A DNA stretch of 64,000 bases, taken from positions 124,001-188,000 of the forward strand of contig NZ_NADJ01000036.1 in assembly GCF_002196705.1 (NCBI RefSeq), given 5' to 3'. Below are positions 39,746 through 48,402 of this stretch, piece after piece. A model generated the notes under the pieces. The model was not told the origin of the DNA and did no database searches. It was given only the letters and a program-made list of their open reading frames with translations. The position numbers and the translations under genes are program-made. Every line of letters starts with the position of its first letter. Positions within the stretch are counted from its first letter, which is position 1. Origin of the DNA: Desulfosporosinus sp. FKB (GTDB lineage: Bacteria; Bacillota; Desulfitobacteriia; Desulfitobacteriales; Desulfitobacteriaceae).

Positions 39746-40594
39746 TCACCTCGCTAAGATCACCCGGTCTCGGCCTGCCAAATCCGGGAACACTTGAGTC
39801 ATAAAACCCTTCTTTTGAAAAATGCCGCAAACGGCTTCTCCCTGATCCCAACCAATTTCCAATAAAATTTTCCCTTCCGGCTTTAAGAGCGTTCTCGCCT
39901 CTTCCGCCAGTCGGCGATAAAAATCCAAACCATCTTGTCCGCCTAAAAAAGCCATGAAAGGCTCACGAAATATCTCAGGAGCACACTGAACGTAGTCAGC
40001 CATAGCCACATAGGGAGGATTAGAGATAATCCAATCCCACCATTCCCCCCTAATGGGAGCTGCGAAATCGCCTTCCCGCCAGTTCACCGGAACTCCTAAA
40101 TTGCCAGCATTCACGCGAGCCACCTCGAGAGCGTCTGAGGAAAGATCAGAGCCCACAACTTCAGCCTTTGGATAATAATAGGCCAGGGAAATGGCAAGAA
40201 CTCCACTTCCCGTACAAAGATCGGCCACCTTTATCCTTTCTCGCCCTTGCTTTTCTTCCTGTCGAACTAATTCCAGCCAGGTCTCAACTAATGTCTCACT
40301 ATCTGAACGGGGTATAAGCACCCGCTCATCGACATAAAAAGGAAGCCCCATAAACTCCTGGGATTTTAGAATATACTGAAGCGGTTCATGCCCTGAACGC
40401 CGGACAACCCATTGTTTAAAAGCATTTTCTTCGTCACTGCTTAATTCCCGATCCCGCTCAAAATAAAGTTTGTCTCTTGAAACTTTGAGAACTTCAGCAA
40501 GCAGCATATCTGCATCAAAGCGGGCGTTATCAATCTTCTTATCCAGAAGCTGCGCCTCACCCCAGCGCATCCCTTCCAGTACGTTCAAAGCCAA
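39746..40594 (-). CDS. prmC: Release factor glutamine methyltransferase PrmC
   Basis: A 282-residue SAM-dependent enzyme that methylates the Gln of the GGQ motif in RF1 and RF2, both encoded in this window. The SAM motif VADLCTGSGVLAISLA and the catalytic NPPY in WIISNPPYVAM are present. Its N-terminal substrate-binding helix bundle is complete. I choose the TTG at 40594, five bases after AGGAGG; a TTG at 40612 would put that site inside the gene. It follows prfA by 24 bp. Confidence 0.95.
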   Translation of the reverse strand: MALNVLEGMRWGEAQLLDKKIDNARFDADMLLAEVLKVSRDKLYFERDRELSSDEENAFKQWVVRRSGHEPLQYILKSQEFMGLPFYVDERVLIPRSDSETLVETWLELVRQEEKQGRERIKVADLCTGSGVLAISLAYYYPKAEVVGSDLSSDALEVARVNAGNLGVPVNWREGDFAAPIRGEWWDWIISNPPYVAMADYVQCAPEIFREPFMAFLGGQDGLDFYRRLAEEARTLLKPEGKILLEIGWDQGEAVCGIFQKKGFMTQVFPDLAGRDRVILAR

Positions 40595-40618
40595 ATTAAC
40601 CTCCTGAATCAATGTCTC

Positions 40619-41689
40619 CTAAGCTATCTCGTTCTTCAATCGCTCGGCTTGATCCGACGTGATTAAGGCTTGGATGATTTCTTCCATGTCTCCCGCCAGA
40701 ATGGTCTCGAGACGATGAAGTGTTAGTCCTATACGATGGTCAGTTACCCTTCCCTGAGGAAAATTATAGGTCCGTATACGCTCACTCCGGTCCCCCGTGC
40801 CAACTTGGCTTCGGCGTTCGGAAGCTTGTTCGCCTATAGCCTCTTCTTGAGCTTTTTCTAAAATACGTGCACGCAAAACACGCAAAGCCTTCTCTTTGTT
40901 TTTCAGTTGAGATTTCTCATCCTGACACGTTGCAATTATTCCTGTCGGCAAATGCGTAATTCTTACAGCTGATTGGGTAGTATTTACACATTGGCCTCCC
41001 GGCCCGCTCGAACAGAAAATATCTATTCTCAAATCATTGGGATTGATGGAAACTTCCACTTCCTCCGCTTCAGGCAGGACTGCAACAGTAGCCGTTGAGG
41101 TATGAATTCTTCCCCCTGATTCTGTAGTTGGAATCCGTTGAACCCGATGGACACCACTTTCAAACTTCAGCTTACTGTAAGCCCCATAACCTTCAACAAT
41201 AAAAATTATTTCTTTATATCCGCCAATATCAGTGTAACTGGCACTCAGGACTTCTGTCCTCCAGCTCTGTTCCTCAGCATAACGAGTATACATCTTATAG
41301 AGATCCCCCGCAAACAGAGCTGCCTCTTCGCCGCCGGCTCCTGCCCGAATTTCCATGATGACATTTTTTTCATCATTAGGATCTTTGGGTAAAAGTAAGA
41401 TTTTCATAGACTCTTCAATATTCCGAGACCGGCTTGCCAAGTCGTCCCGCTCTTGTTCGGCCATCTCCAGCATTTCCGGATCAAGCTTTTCTTGCAGAAG
41501 CTTCTCTGTTTCTTCCAGTTGGTGTTTCACCTCTTGGTATTCGCGAAAAGCTGTAACAAGATTTGTCATGCCTGCTTGAGTTTTAGCATATTTTTGCCAT
41601 TCTGTCTGATTAGAAATAATCTCAGGATCGCTTAGAAGCTCTGTAAGCTCATCATATTTACGTTCTATTTCATAAAGTTTCTCTAGCAT
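40619..41689 (-). CDS. prfA: Peptide chain release factor 1
   Basis: A 356-residue RF1 that terminates at UAA and UAG. The catalytic GGQ is in [18 protein letters not shown]. The stop-codon reading P-x-T tripeptide lies in [10 protein letters not shown], reading PTT. The C-terminal [16 protein letters not shown] is conserved. No frameshift is present, as expected for RF1. It is the target of PrmC encoded next door, and both follow the DUF1385 gene on the minus strand. Confidence 0.97.
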   Translation of the reverse strand: MLEKLYEIERKYDELTELLSDPEIISNQTEWQKYAKTQAGMTNLVTAFREYQEVKHQLEETEKLLQEKLDPEMLEMAEQERDDLASRSRNIEESMKILLLPKDPNDEKNVIMEIRAGAGGEEAALFAGDLYKMYTRYAEEQSWRTEVLSASYTDIGGYKEIIFIVEGYGAYSKLKFESGVHRVQRIPTTESGGRIHTSTATVAVLPEAEEVEVSINPNDLRIDIFCSSGPGGQCVNTTQSAVRITHLPTGIIATCQDEKSQLKNKEKALRVLRARILEKAQEEAIGEQASERRSQVGTGDRSERIRTYNFPQGRVTDHRIGLTLHRLETILAGDMEEIIQALITSDQAERLKNEIA

Positions 41690-41707
41690 TATTCACACCC
41701 CAAAAAA

Positions 41708-42595
41708 TTAGGTTAGTTCTTGACCCGAATCCAAAACACCCTTCAAGGCAGCTAAAGCAACTTCAAGCTGCGAATCATCCGGTTCACGTGTTGTTAATTT
41801 CTGCAGCAACAAGCCTGGAACAATAAGCCAGCGAAACCATGGTGATTCCAAATGCCGTGCGGAGAATTTCAGGATCTCATAAGCAAGGCCGGCTACTAAC
41901 GGCATCAGTAATACACGAGATACAATACGCCACCATAAAGGATGTAAACCGACAAAGGCGAAAACGAAGATGCTCACCACAACTACAATTAACAAAAAAC
42001 TTGTTCCGCAGCGTGGGTGGAGTCTGGAAAAGGAACGTGCATTTTCTACAGTTAAGTCTTTTCCAGCTTCATAAGTGAAAATTGCCTTATGCTCAGCGCC
42101 ATGGTACTGGAATACCCTCTGAACATCCTTTAGCCGTGAAATAATCACAATGTAGATAAAAAATACCGTTAAACGTATCGCTCCCTCTAAAAGATTTTGC
42201 CAGAGAGTCCCTGTCACGCTTTTTTGAAACAAATGCGCCACCCCGGTGGGCAAACCAACAAAAAACAATAAACCTAAACCAAAGGCCAAGCCAATGGTTA
42301 AAGCCAATTCCCAGAAACCAAGTTCTTCGCTCTCTTCACCGTCTTCTTCTCCGAGCGAACGATTAGCCGAAAATGTTAAGGCCCGTGTCCCAACGATTAA
42401 AGAATCTATCAGTGCCACAAACCCACGAATCAATGGCAATTTCAAAATTGGTTTTTTGGCCCAAGGATGGATTTCGATACAGGTTACCTCGATTTCACCG
42501 TTAGGAAGCCTGACCGCAATAGCACTTTCCCGCGGACCGCGCATCATAACCCCTTCTATGACGGCCTGACCGCCATATTGGACTGGTCTATCCAT
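41708..42595 (-). CDS. DUF1385 family membrane protein (YqhQ-like)
   Basis: A 295-residue integral membrane protein with about five to six helices. The N-terminal MDRPVQYGGQAVIEGVMMRGP and the central YHGAEHKAIFTYEAG and LHPRCGTSFLLIVV segments are the family's hallmarks. The conserved His and Cys residues suggest metal or redox chemistry, but no activity has been established. It is commonly found next to prfA/rpmE in clostridia. Cytoplasmic acidic insert EEDGEESEE between helices. Confidence 0.9.
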   Translation of the reverse strand: MDRPVQYGGQAVIEGVMMRGPRESAIAVRLPNGEIEVTCIEIHPWAKKPILKLPLIRGFVALIDSLIVGTRALTFSANRSLGEEDGEESEELGFWELALTIGLAFGLGLLFFVGLPTGVAHLFQKSVTGTLWQNLLEGAIRLTVFFIYIVIISRLKDVQRVFQYHGAEHKAIFTYEAGKDLTVENARSFSRLHPRCGTSFLLIVVVVSIFVFAFVGLHPLWWRIVSRVLLMPLVAGLAYEILKFSARHLESPWFRWLIVPGLLLQKLTTREPDDSQLEVALAALKGVLDSGQELT

Positions 42596-42695
42596 CCACC
42601 GCTCTCCTTACGTTTATTTTTCTTAAGGGCATAATAAATTATGCTTCTCAAAAGCAACACGTGCCACCCTCATGATGCCGAAGCTATAAAGAAAA

Positions 42696-42775
42696 CTCGG
42701 CTTTGTGCCGAGCATATGCCGCGAAGAGCAGAGCTTGCGCTCTGCTCTTCCTTCAGCAACGACCGCAGGCCGTTG
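42696..42775. repeat. Run of three hairpins between rpmE and the DUF1385 gene
   Basis: CTCGGC/GCCGAG (42696-42712), the perfect 12-bp stem GAAGAGCAGAGC/GCTCTGCTCTTC with loop TTGC (42723-42750), and CAACGaCC/GGcCGTTG (42757-42775) follow one another. The last ends just before the rpmE stop codon. No T-run follows, so they are not ordinary terminators. GCATATG between the first two stems also occurs in the hairpin run at 50.3 kb. Confidence 0.75.
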
Positions 42776-42776
42776 T

Positions 42777-42974
42777 TTACATCCCATATTTCTTCTTAAA
42801 GCGATCAACCCGTCCGCCAGCATCGACAAAACGCTGTACCCCGGTGTAAAAGGGATGGCATTTCGAACAAATTTCCACTTTGATATCCTTTTTAGTACTC
42901 GCTGTATGAATAACCTCGCCGCAAGCACATGTCACCGTGGTCTGTTCGTATTTCGGGTGAATTTTTTCTTTCAT
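42777..42974 (-). CDS. rpmE: 50S ribosomal protein L31, zinc-binding type
   Basis: A 65-residue ribosomal protein at the 50S/30S bridge. It is the zinc form, with [12 protein letters not shown] and [11 protein letters not shown] supplying the cysteines. Cells with a zinc-free paralogue swap the two under zinc shortage; the paralogue is not here. The ATG at 42974 follows AAGGTGAAGAT. A candidate promoter lies at 43055-43084. Downstream comes a run of hairpins, not a classical terminator. Confidence 0.97.
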   Translation of the reverse strand: MKEKIHPKYEQTTVTCACGEVIHTASTKKDIKVEICSKCHPFYTGVQRFVDAGGRVDRFKKKYGM

Positions 42975-43054
42975 ATCTTCACCTTCTTTCCCATTTGGAT
43001 CGAGGCGCTTTTTTGTCGCACCCGTTGATGACACGATTCCAGTCAACTCTTACT

Positions 43055-43084
43055 ATTTTAGCACAAAAACTATTCTATGGTCAA
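43055..43084 (-). promoter_or_regulatory. Promoter of rpmE
   Basis: On the minus strand TTGACC (43084-43079), an 18-bp spacer and TAAAAT (43060-43055) with an extended TG one base before. It lies about 80 bp before the rpmE start. Confidence 0.6.
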
Positions 43085-43148
43085 GATCTTAGTTATCCAG
43101 TCTTTTATTACAACGTAAATGTTGTAAACCTCAAGAGACTTAATCAGG

Positions 43149-43829
43149 TCAAGGCAAAAAGTTTTTGGGATTAACAGCTTTGCCATCCATCCGAATCTCA
43201 AAATGCAGATGAGGCCCTGTTGAGTTTCCGGTGTTCCCGGAAAGAGATATAGTCTCCCCTTTCTGAACATTATCTCCAGTTTTAACTAAGATTTTACTGT
43301 TATGTCCATAAAGTGTCTCAACACCGTCTTCATGCTTCACAACCACTGCCAAACCGTAAACTCCGTACCAACCTGTCTTTATCACTTCACCCGAACCAGC
43401 CGCTTTAATAGGAGTGCCGATGGAGGCAGCAATATCCAGACCATGATGAAAATCTCCATCATCGCGAGGACCATATCCCGAGGTTACCAGTCCATTTGTC
43501 GGCCATATATAGGATATGTCCTTTCCCCTTGAAAGTTTTTTGGCACTCTTAAAATTATCATTCAAAGTTATACTCAAGCAGTTTCCTGATAATTCAGCAG
43601 GATTCTGTTTCGTTAGTGCCGAAACTGTCGTCTGATACCTTTCGGCAAGATCCTTCATCTCCGCCTTGGATTCCAGACTGAAAACCGAATAGCAAACGAT
43701 ATGGTCTGAGGCTGCCTGAGCATTGACAGGCGAAGCCTCCAGGAAAAGACCACTGAGACCCATGAAGAAAGCGACGCTTCCTGTAACTATTGCAATGCGC
43801 CGCTTTCCTTCATCTTGAAAACAATCCAT
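43149..43829 (-). CDS. Secreted M23 family peptidase
   Basis: A 226-residue exported endopeptidase. The signal peptide ends near VNAQAA (about residue 40). A short LysM-like segment follows (DLAERYQTTVSALTKQN). The C-terminal LytM domain has all metal and catalytic residues: H128 and D132 in FHHGLD, H176 in LYGHNSK, and H207/H209 in PHLHFE. So it should cleave peptidoglycan cross-bridges, unlike the SpoIIQ-like protein at 21.3 kb. It occupies the place where rho lies in B. subtilis. Substrate specificity is unknown. Confidence 0.93.
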   Translation of the reverse strand: MDCFQDEGKRRIAIVTGSVAFFMGLSGLFLEASPVNAQAASDHIVCYSVFSLESKAEMKDLAERYQTTVSALTKQNPAELSGNCLSITLNDNFKSAKKLSRGKDISYIWPTNGLVTSGYGPRDDGDFHHGLDIAASIGTPIKAAGSGEVIKTGWYGVYGLAVVVKHEDGVETLYGHNSKILVKTGDNVQKGETISLSGNTGNSTGPHLHFEIRMDGKAVNPKNFLP

Positions 43830-43901
43830 GGAAACGGAACCACCTCGAAGCGCAATTATTTACCAGACACACCGAGGTATCTTACCCATGATTGAGATTA
43901 A

Positions 43902-44888
43902 TTATACTGGAGCATCAAGACAACCTTTCATAGCATATTGCGGCTTCTTATCAAAACGATGCCGGGCTTCAATAAAGCGAACAGTTCCTGACTTTCCTCG
44001 AATTACAACAGTATGGGTTAAGGCTCCTTTTGAGGTAAAGGTTACCCCCCGCAAAAGAGCACCTTCTGTAATTCCCGTTGCTGCAAAAAAGACATCGTCA
44101 CTGCTTACTAAATCATCCATGGTCAATAACTTATTGACATCTTTAATTCCTAAAGCCTGGGCCCGAGCAACATCCACTTCATTTTCCGGCCACAAGCGTC
44201 CTTGCATCTCTCCCCCCATACAACGAAGAGCAGCTGCAGCAAGAACCCCTTCCGGTGCTCCGCCAACTCCCATCATCATATCTACTCCTGTATCTTCAAA
44301 GGCGCAGGCTACAGCAGGAGAAACATCTCCGTCTGTAATAAGACGAACTCTTGCACCGCAATTACGTACTTCCTGAATCAATTTATGATGGCGGGGACGA
44401 TCCAAAATCACAACGGTCATATCACAGATACTTTTTCCCAATGCCTTAGCAACATTAGACACATTCTCCGCTACAGGTGCATCTAAATTAATTTTTCCTG
44501 CCGCTGCAGGACCGACTGCGATTTTGTCCATGTACATATCCGGTGCATGCAATAAACAACCTTTTTTGGCAATAGCCACAACAGCAATGGCTCCTGCTAT
44601 CCCTTTGGCAACAATATTTGTGCCCTCCAAAGGGTCTACGGCAACATCTAATTCAGGGCTTTCGCCATTACCCACTCGCTCTCCAATATAGAGCATAGGG
44701 GCTTCATCCATTTCCCCTTCGCCGATAACCACCGTTCCATCCATATGAATCGTATCAAATACTGCACGCATCGCTTCAACAGCTGCGTTGTCAGCAGCCT
44801 CTTTATCTCCTAATCCTACCCACCGCGCCGATGCCAGAGCCGCGGCTTCAGTTACCCGAGCAAATTCCATGGTAAGTTCACGTTCCAA
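43902..44888 (-). CDS. glpX: Fructose-1,6-bisphosphatase, class II
   Basis: A 328-residue GlpX-type phosphatase of gluconeogenesis. Motifs are VIGEGEMDEAPMLYIGE, the metal-binding DPLEGTNIVAKG, MMMGVGGAPEGVL and the C-terminal HTVVIRGKSGTVRFIEA. It starts with TTG at 44888, GGGGG ten bases upstream; an ATG six codons later lacks a site. It lies between the transaldolase and M23 genes, as glpX follows fsa and murAB in B. subtilis. Confidence 0.95.
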   Translation of the reverse strand: MERELTMEFARVTEAAALASARWVGLGDKEAADNAAVEAMRAVFDTIHMDGTVVIGEGEMDEAPMLYIGERVGNGESPELDVAVDPLEGTNIVAKGIAGAIAVVAIAKKGCLLHAPDMYMDKIAVGPAAAGKINLDAPVAENVSNVAKALGKSICDMTVVILDRPRHHKLIQEVRNCGARVRLITDGDVSPAVACAFEDTGVDMMMGVGGAPEGVLAAAALRCMGGEMQGRLWPENEVDVARAQALGIKDVNKLLTMDDLVSSDDVFFAATGITEGALLRGVTFTSKGALTHTVVIRGKSGTVRFIEARHRFDKKPQYAMKGCLDAPV

Positions 44889-45066
44889 TTTAGAACAACC
44901 CCCTTCTATTTATCCTCATTATCTGTTTAGTTATTCACATTCGAGGATTGATACACGTTCAAAAACTCCCAAATATGTATCACATTTCTTCTCTTCCGTT
45001 TTATTGTGACATACTTTTAGGGGCTTTTCAACCACTACATACTAGAAGATTAAGCCTATTTTTTAC

Positions 45067-45112
45067 AAAAATGTTGGCATCAGCCAATCCTTTCTCAGAT
45101 TAGCTGATGCCA
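45067..45112 (-). terminator. Terminator of the transaldolase gene
   Basis: TGGCATCAGC (45075-45084) pairs with GCTGATGCCA (45103-45112), extended by a short inner stem, and on the minus strand AACATTTTTG follows. The rest of the 44889-45161 gap holds nothing recognisable. Confidence 0.75.
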
Positions 45113-45161
45113 GTTAACCATTCGTAGTTGAAAAAATATCAAATAAATCCCAATCATTGGG

Positions 45162-45806
45162 TTATGATTTTAACGTTTTCCAATCTGCCAGGAACTTGTC
45201 AATCCCTGCATCCGTCAAGGGATGCCGGAATAGTTGCCGCAAAACGGAAAAAGGCACGGTTGCATAATCAGCACCTAACTTTGCCGCTTCAGTAACATGA
45301 ACAGGATTACGAATACTGGCGGCAATAACCTTGGCAGCAATATTATGAACTTGAAATATTTCACACAGATCAGCAACCAAGTTAAGCCCGTTTTCACCGA
45401 TATCATCGAGACGCCCAAGAAAAGGACTTACATAAGCAGCTCCGGCTCTCGCTGCTAATAAAGCCTGGTTTGCAGAAAAAATAAGTGTAACGTTCGTTTT
45501 AATGTTCTCAGAGCTCAGAGTTTTAACAGTTTTAAGGCCTTCCTCGGTCATAGGTATTTTCACGACAATATTAGGATGGATTCCTGCGAGATCGCGAGCT
45601 TCCCGAAGCATACCCTCGTAATCAAGGGCGATAACCTCAGCGCTAATGGGGCCATCGATAATTCCCGTAACCGTCTTAAGCAGTTCATGAAAATCTTTTC
45701 CTTCTTTGGCCACTAAACTCGGGTTAGTAGTGAGTCCGGCAATCACACCCATATCCCAAGCCTTCTTTATCTCTTCAAGATTCGCTGAATCTAAGAAAAA
45801 TTGCAT
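45162..45806 (-). CDS. Transaldolase, TalC/fructose-6-phosphate aldolase type
   Basis: A 214-residue short transaldolase. [29 protein letters not shown], the Schiff-base Lys K83 in VVKIPMT and [28 protein letters not shown] are clear. The size is that of the TalC/FSA subgroup, in which transaldolase and fructose-6-phosphate aldolase activities are hard to separate by sequence. Given transketolase and RpiB in the window, a pentose phosphate transaldolase is the likelier role. Position next to glpX and spo0F equals B. subtilis. Confidence 0.93.
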   Translation of the reverse strand: MQFFLDSANLEEIKKAWDMGVIAGLTTNPSLVAKEGKDFHELLKTVTGIIDGPISAEVIALDYEGMLREARDLAGIHPNIVVKIPMTEEGLKTVKTLSSENIKTNVTLIFSANQALLAARAGAAYVSPFLGRLDDIGENGLNLVADLCEIFQVHNIAAKVIAASIRNPVHVTEAAKLGADYATVPFSVLRQLFRHPLTDAGIDKFLADWKTLKS

Positions 45807-45887
45807 ATCATCGCCTACTTTCCATGTTAAACTTTCCCTTTGCCGTTAACGACTTTTAGGCGCCTTATCTCATAACTGCCCAAGGAA

Positions 45888-46574
45888 CTAGCGCCATTTT
45901 TCTTCCTCCTTATCTGTTTTCGAGAGGGGCTGACCACGTAAAGGACTATTAATTCTCCAAGTTTTATTTTCTTCTAAATACATCGAGTTTATCCCTTCAA
46001 CTTGACGAACATTATCCGTGCTGTCTGCATAAATAACTCCCACAGCTTCACAGCAATCGCAATATAATTCGATTCGATCCGGCAATAACTCAAAGGATAA
46101 TTGATGATTGCCGCAAGCGCAGCCCAAATCTCCTTGCTTGGCCAGAGCATGAAGATGATCCAAAATCCGAAGCATTACTTCCGGGTTTTCAAACTCCTCT
46201 TGATAGCCCAGCTCCACAGCCAATTCCCCAATGGATTTTTCGCGTTCATGACATGCCTGGGTAACTTTCTGCTTGGGACCAATATATCCTACGGAAGATT
46301 CTACGGCAGGACAGGTAAGAGGCAGGGCCTCTTTGCCCCAAATGGCACGCCGATTTAACCTTAAATAATGGGTCTGCCCACAGTAAGCACAAGCATAACT
46401 GATATTGAACTGCTGACGGTTCCGGCTGGCAACGGATACTAATTGTAAGCCACAACCACAATGCAGATTCTTACGTCCTTGTTGAGAAAATGCAAAGAGA
46501 GAGAGGGCATGAAATTCTAGCTCCCCGCATTGGGGACATTGAATTGCTATAGTCGTGTTTGTCGTTAGAATCAT
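45888..46574 (-). CDS. Uncharacterised multi-zinc-ribbon protein
   Basis: A 228-residue soluble protein I do not recognise. It carries several cysteine pairs: QCPQCGE, HCGCG, YACAYCGQTH, LTCPA, GCACGNH and LYCDCCEAV. At least three zinc ribbons or knuckles are expected. A helical middle (EKSIGELAVELGYQEEFENP) separates the two Cys-rich ends. The ATG at 46574 follows GAGGTGGG. It lies between spo0F and the transaldolase gene, where B. subtilis has fbaA. A nucleic-acid or protein adaptor role is only a guess. Confidence 0.82.
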   Translation of the reverse strand: MILTTNTTIAIQCPQCGELEFHALSLFAFSQQGRKNLHCGCGLQLVSVASRNRQQFNISYACAYCGQTHYLRLNRRAIWGKEALPLTCPAVESSVGYIGPKQKVTQACHEREKSIGELAVELGYQEEFENPEVMLRILDHLHALAKQGDLGCACGNHQLSFELLPDRIELYCDCCEAVGVIYADSTDNVRQVEGINSMYLEENKTWRINSPLRGQPLSKTDKEEEKWR

Positions 46575-46640
46575 ATTTCCCACCTCTTCCTACAGCTTAT
46601 ACTTCGTCATATAAAAAGATTTTCCTGCCATAGCCTCAAT

Positions 46641-46678
46641 AAAAAGTATTAGGCGAGAGTACTCATACTCCCGCCTAA
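46641..46678 (-). terminator. Terminator downstream of spo0F
   Basis: TTAGGCG (46649-46655) pairs with CGCCTAA (46672-46678), continued by GAGT/ACTC after one mismatch. TACTTTTTATTG follows on the minus strand. It lies 126 bp past the spo0F stop. Confidence 0.65.
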
Positions 46679-46804
46679 AATGCAATAAATAGTGTTAAAA
46701 ATAAAAATTATTATAAATAAAGACCCAAACTAGTGAATAAAAAAATAAACTTTTCCCTTCTGAAAAAACAATTTAACCCTATTTCGCTTTACTCATACCA
46801 TGAA

Positions 46805-47167
46805 TTATATAGCCTTCAAGATTGCTCGAACACGCTCTCTCAATTCAAATAAATCGAAGGGCTTTCCCATATAGCAAAGAATCCCCAAGTCCTTTGCTTG
46901 TTCCATATTTTGGATATCACCATAGGCTGTCATCATAATAACTCCTACCTGGCGATTTAAGGCACGTATCTGTTCCAATGTTTCTAAACCGTTCATCCCG
47001 GGCATTTTCATATCCATTAAGATAAGATCAGGTCCAAAGGATTCAAACAAACGAAGGGCTTCTACTCCATTTGCAGCCATTTCAACCTCATGTTGATCCT
47101 CCCGAAAGGTCTCGAACAGCAGTCGCCTGACCCCGAGCTGATCATCGACAATAAGAATTTTAGCCAC
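46805..47167 (-). CDS. spo0F: Sporulation phosphorelay response regulator Spo0F-like
   Basis: A 120-residue stand-alone receiver domain. D8, D9, the phosphorylated D52 (LILMDMKMPG), T80 and K102 are all present, and there is no output domain. ILIVDDQLGVRRLL is close to Spo0F. In Bacillus Spo0F passes phosphate from sensor kinases to Spo0B and on to Spo0A. Many clostridia lack Spo0B and phosphorylate Spo0A directly, so its role here could differ. It lies 19 bp after alr and near the transaldolase gene, as in B. subtilis spo0F-fbaA-fsa. Confidence 0.8.
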   Translation of the reverse strand: MAKILIVDDQLGVRRLLFETFREDQHEVEMAANGVEALRLFESFGPDLILMDMKMPGMNGLETLEQIRALNRQVGVIMMTAYGDIQNMEQAKDLGILCYMGKPFDLFELRERVRAILKAI

Positions 47168-47186
47168 ATGCTACATCCCTTTCCCG

Positions 47187-48398
47187 TCAAGTTTCTGTCA
47201 TGGAGGAATATTCTGTATATAGCGGTAAAACTCCTTCTTTTATAACGCGTTTTGACAATATTTGTTCGCCTTGTCGATATATTCGCAGGGTTCGAGGGTT
47301 TGCCAAGGTACGTCGCAAGGGAAATTCCACCTCATCACCTAAAGCACATTTCAGGTTTCCAATGTCCAATACCGTCAACTGCATGCCGATTTTCCCGGCA
47401 ATACGCACAGACTGACCTTTCAGCACCACCCGTTCCTGACCGAGAGTTATGCCAAATAAAGCTGCTAAATTCTTAATAATAATCTTAAAAAAGTCAATGA
47501 TTCCTTGGGGCACAAAGTGAGGGGCCACTCCAAAGCCATCTGCGTACCCCACAGGAATGACGGCTAACTGCGTCTCTGCTTTTGTTCGATAAATGCTTTG
47601 ATATCCCACGTATGTCCCTTTAGGAACTCTGCGCAATTGAACAATTTGACTTTTCGCCGTCCAAGGATCTTGCAGTTTAATGCTCCCGGCAAAACCTGCC
47701 CCAGGATAATGCCCAACCAACAAAGTCCCAATGCGCACGAAATTATGATGCCACTCAGGGTAATCTAAAAACGCCGCACTGTTACATACATGCTGCCAAA
47801 GCGGGTCAATTCCTAAGCCCTTCAGACGAGCCAAAGAATCCTGAAAGCGATTATACTGTTCTAAAGTATAGCGCTTGTCCCTTTGCGCGGCCCGGGCAAA
47901 ATGAGTATAGGCGCCCGCAACCTGGATATGAGAAGCTGCAAGCAAAGCCCTTGCCAACGGTTCCAGTTCCGAAGGCCAAAATCCCGTTCGCCCCATACCT
48001 GTCTCTAACTTGAGATGAACCTTAACCTGCGGAAAGCCCTCCGTTTCCAGCTGCCTGCTCACTTCGTTCAAGTCATTAATCCAAGAAATTTCCGAAAGGG
48101 TCAAATGCAAATCCGCTTTAACAGCCTGATACCATTCTTCTTTAGTCGTCGGCCCTAATATTAAAATAATTCCCTTAATCCCTTGCTCCCGCAGAATCAA
48201 TCCTTCTTCAACTTTCGTAACAGCAAAGGCTTCACATCCAGCCTGCTCTAAGGCTTGGGCCACTTCCGCCGCACCCAGGCCATAAGCATCTGCCTTAACA
48301 ACAGCCATACATTTTGCCCCCGGTTGAAGCTGTTTGGTAATTTCGCGATAATTTGCCACGACAGCATCAAGATTGACCTCGATCCAAGTTCCCGTCAT
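47187..48398 (-). CDS. alr: Alanine racemase
   Basis: A 403-residue PLP enzyme making D-alanine for peptidoglycan. The PLP lysine is K35 in MAVVKADAYGLGA. The second catalytic residue, a Tyr, lies in YVGYQSIYRT. EVNLDAVVANYRE at the N-terminus and LETGMGRTGFWP are standard. The ATG at 48398 begins 4 bp after the femX stop with AGGGG upstream. It is slightly longer than the usual 370-390 residues because of a short insert before the C-terminal barrel (FFKIIIKNLAALFG). Confidence 0.95.
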   Translation of the reverse strand: MTGTWIEVNLDAVVANYREITKQLQPGAKCMAVVKADAYGLGAAEVAQALEQAGCEAFAVTKVEEGLILREQGIKGIILILGPTTKEEWYQAVKADLHLTLSEISWINDLNEVSRQLETEGFPQVKVHLKLETGMGRTGFWPSELEPLARALLAASHIQVAGAYTHFARAAQRDKRYTLEQYNRFQDSLARLKGLGIDPLWQHVCNSAAFLDYPEWHHNFVRIGTLLVGHYPGAGFAGSIKLQDPWTAKSQIVQLRRVPKGTYVGYQSIYRTKAETQLAVIPVGYADGFGVAPHFVPQGIIDFFKIIIKNLAALFGITLGQERVVLKGQSVRIAGKIGMQLTVLDIGNLKCALGDEVEFPLRRTLANPRTLRIYRQGEQILSKRVIKEGVLPLYTEYSSMTET

Positions 48399-48402
48399 GT
48401 CA

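Noticed and set aside
43030-43148. Hairpin ACAAC...GTTGT near 43114-43129 as a terminator of the M23 gene
   Set aside because: The stem is only five bases and lacks a T-run.
43828-44376. 182-codon plus-strand open frame
   Set aside because: Antisense to glpX, with no ribosome site and no domain.
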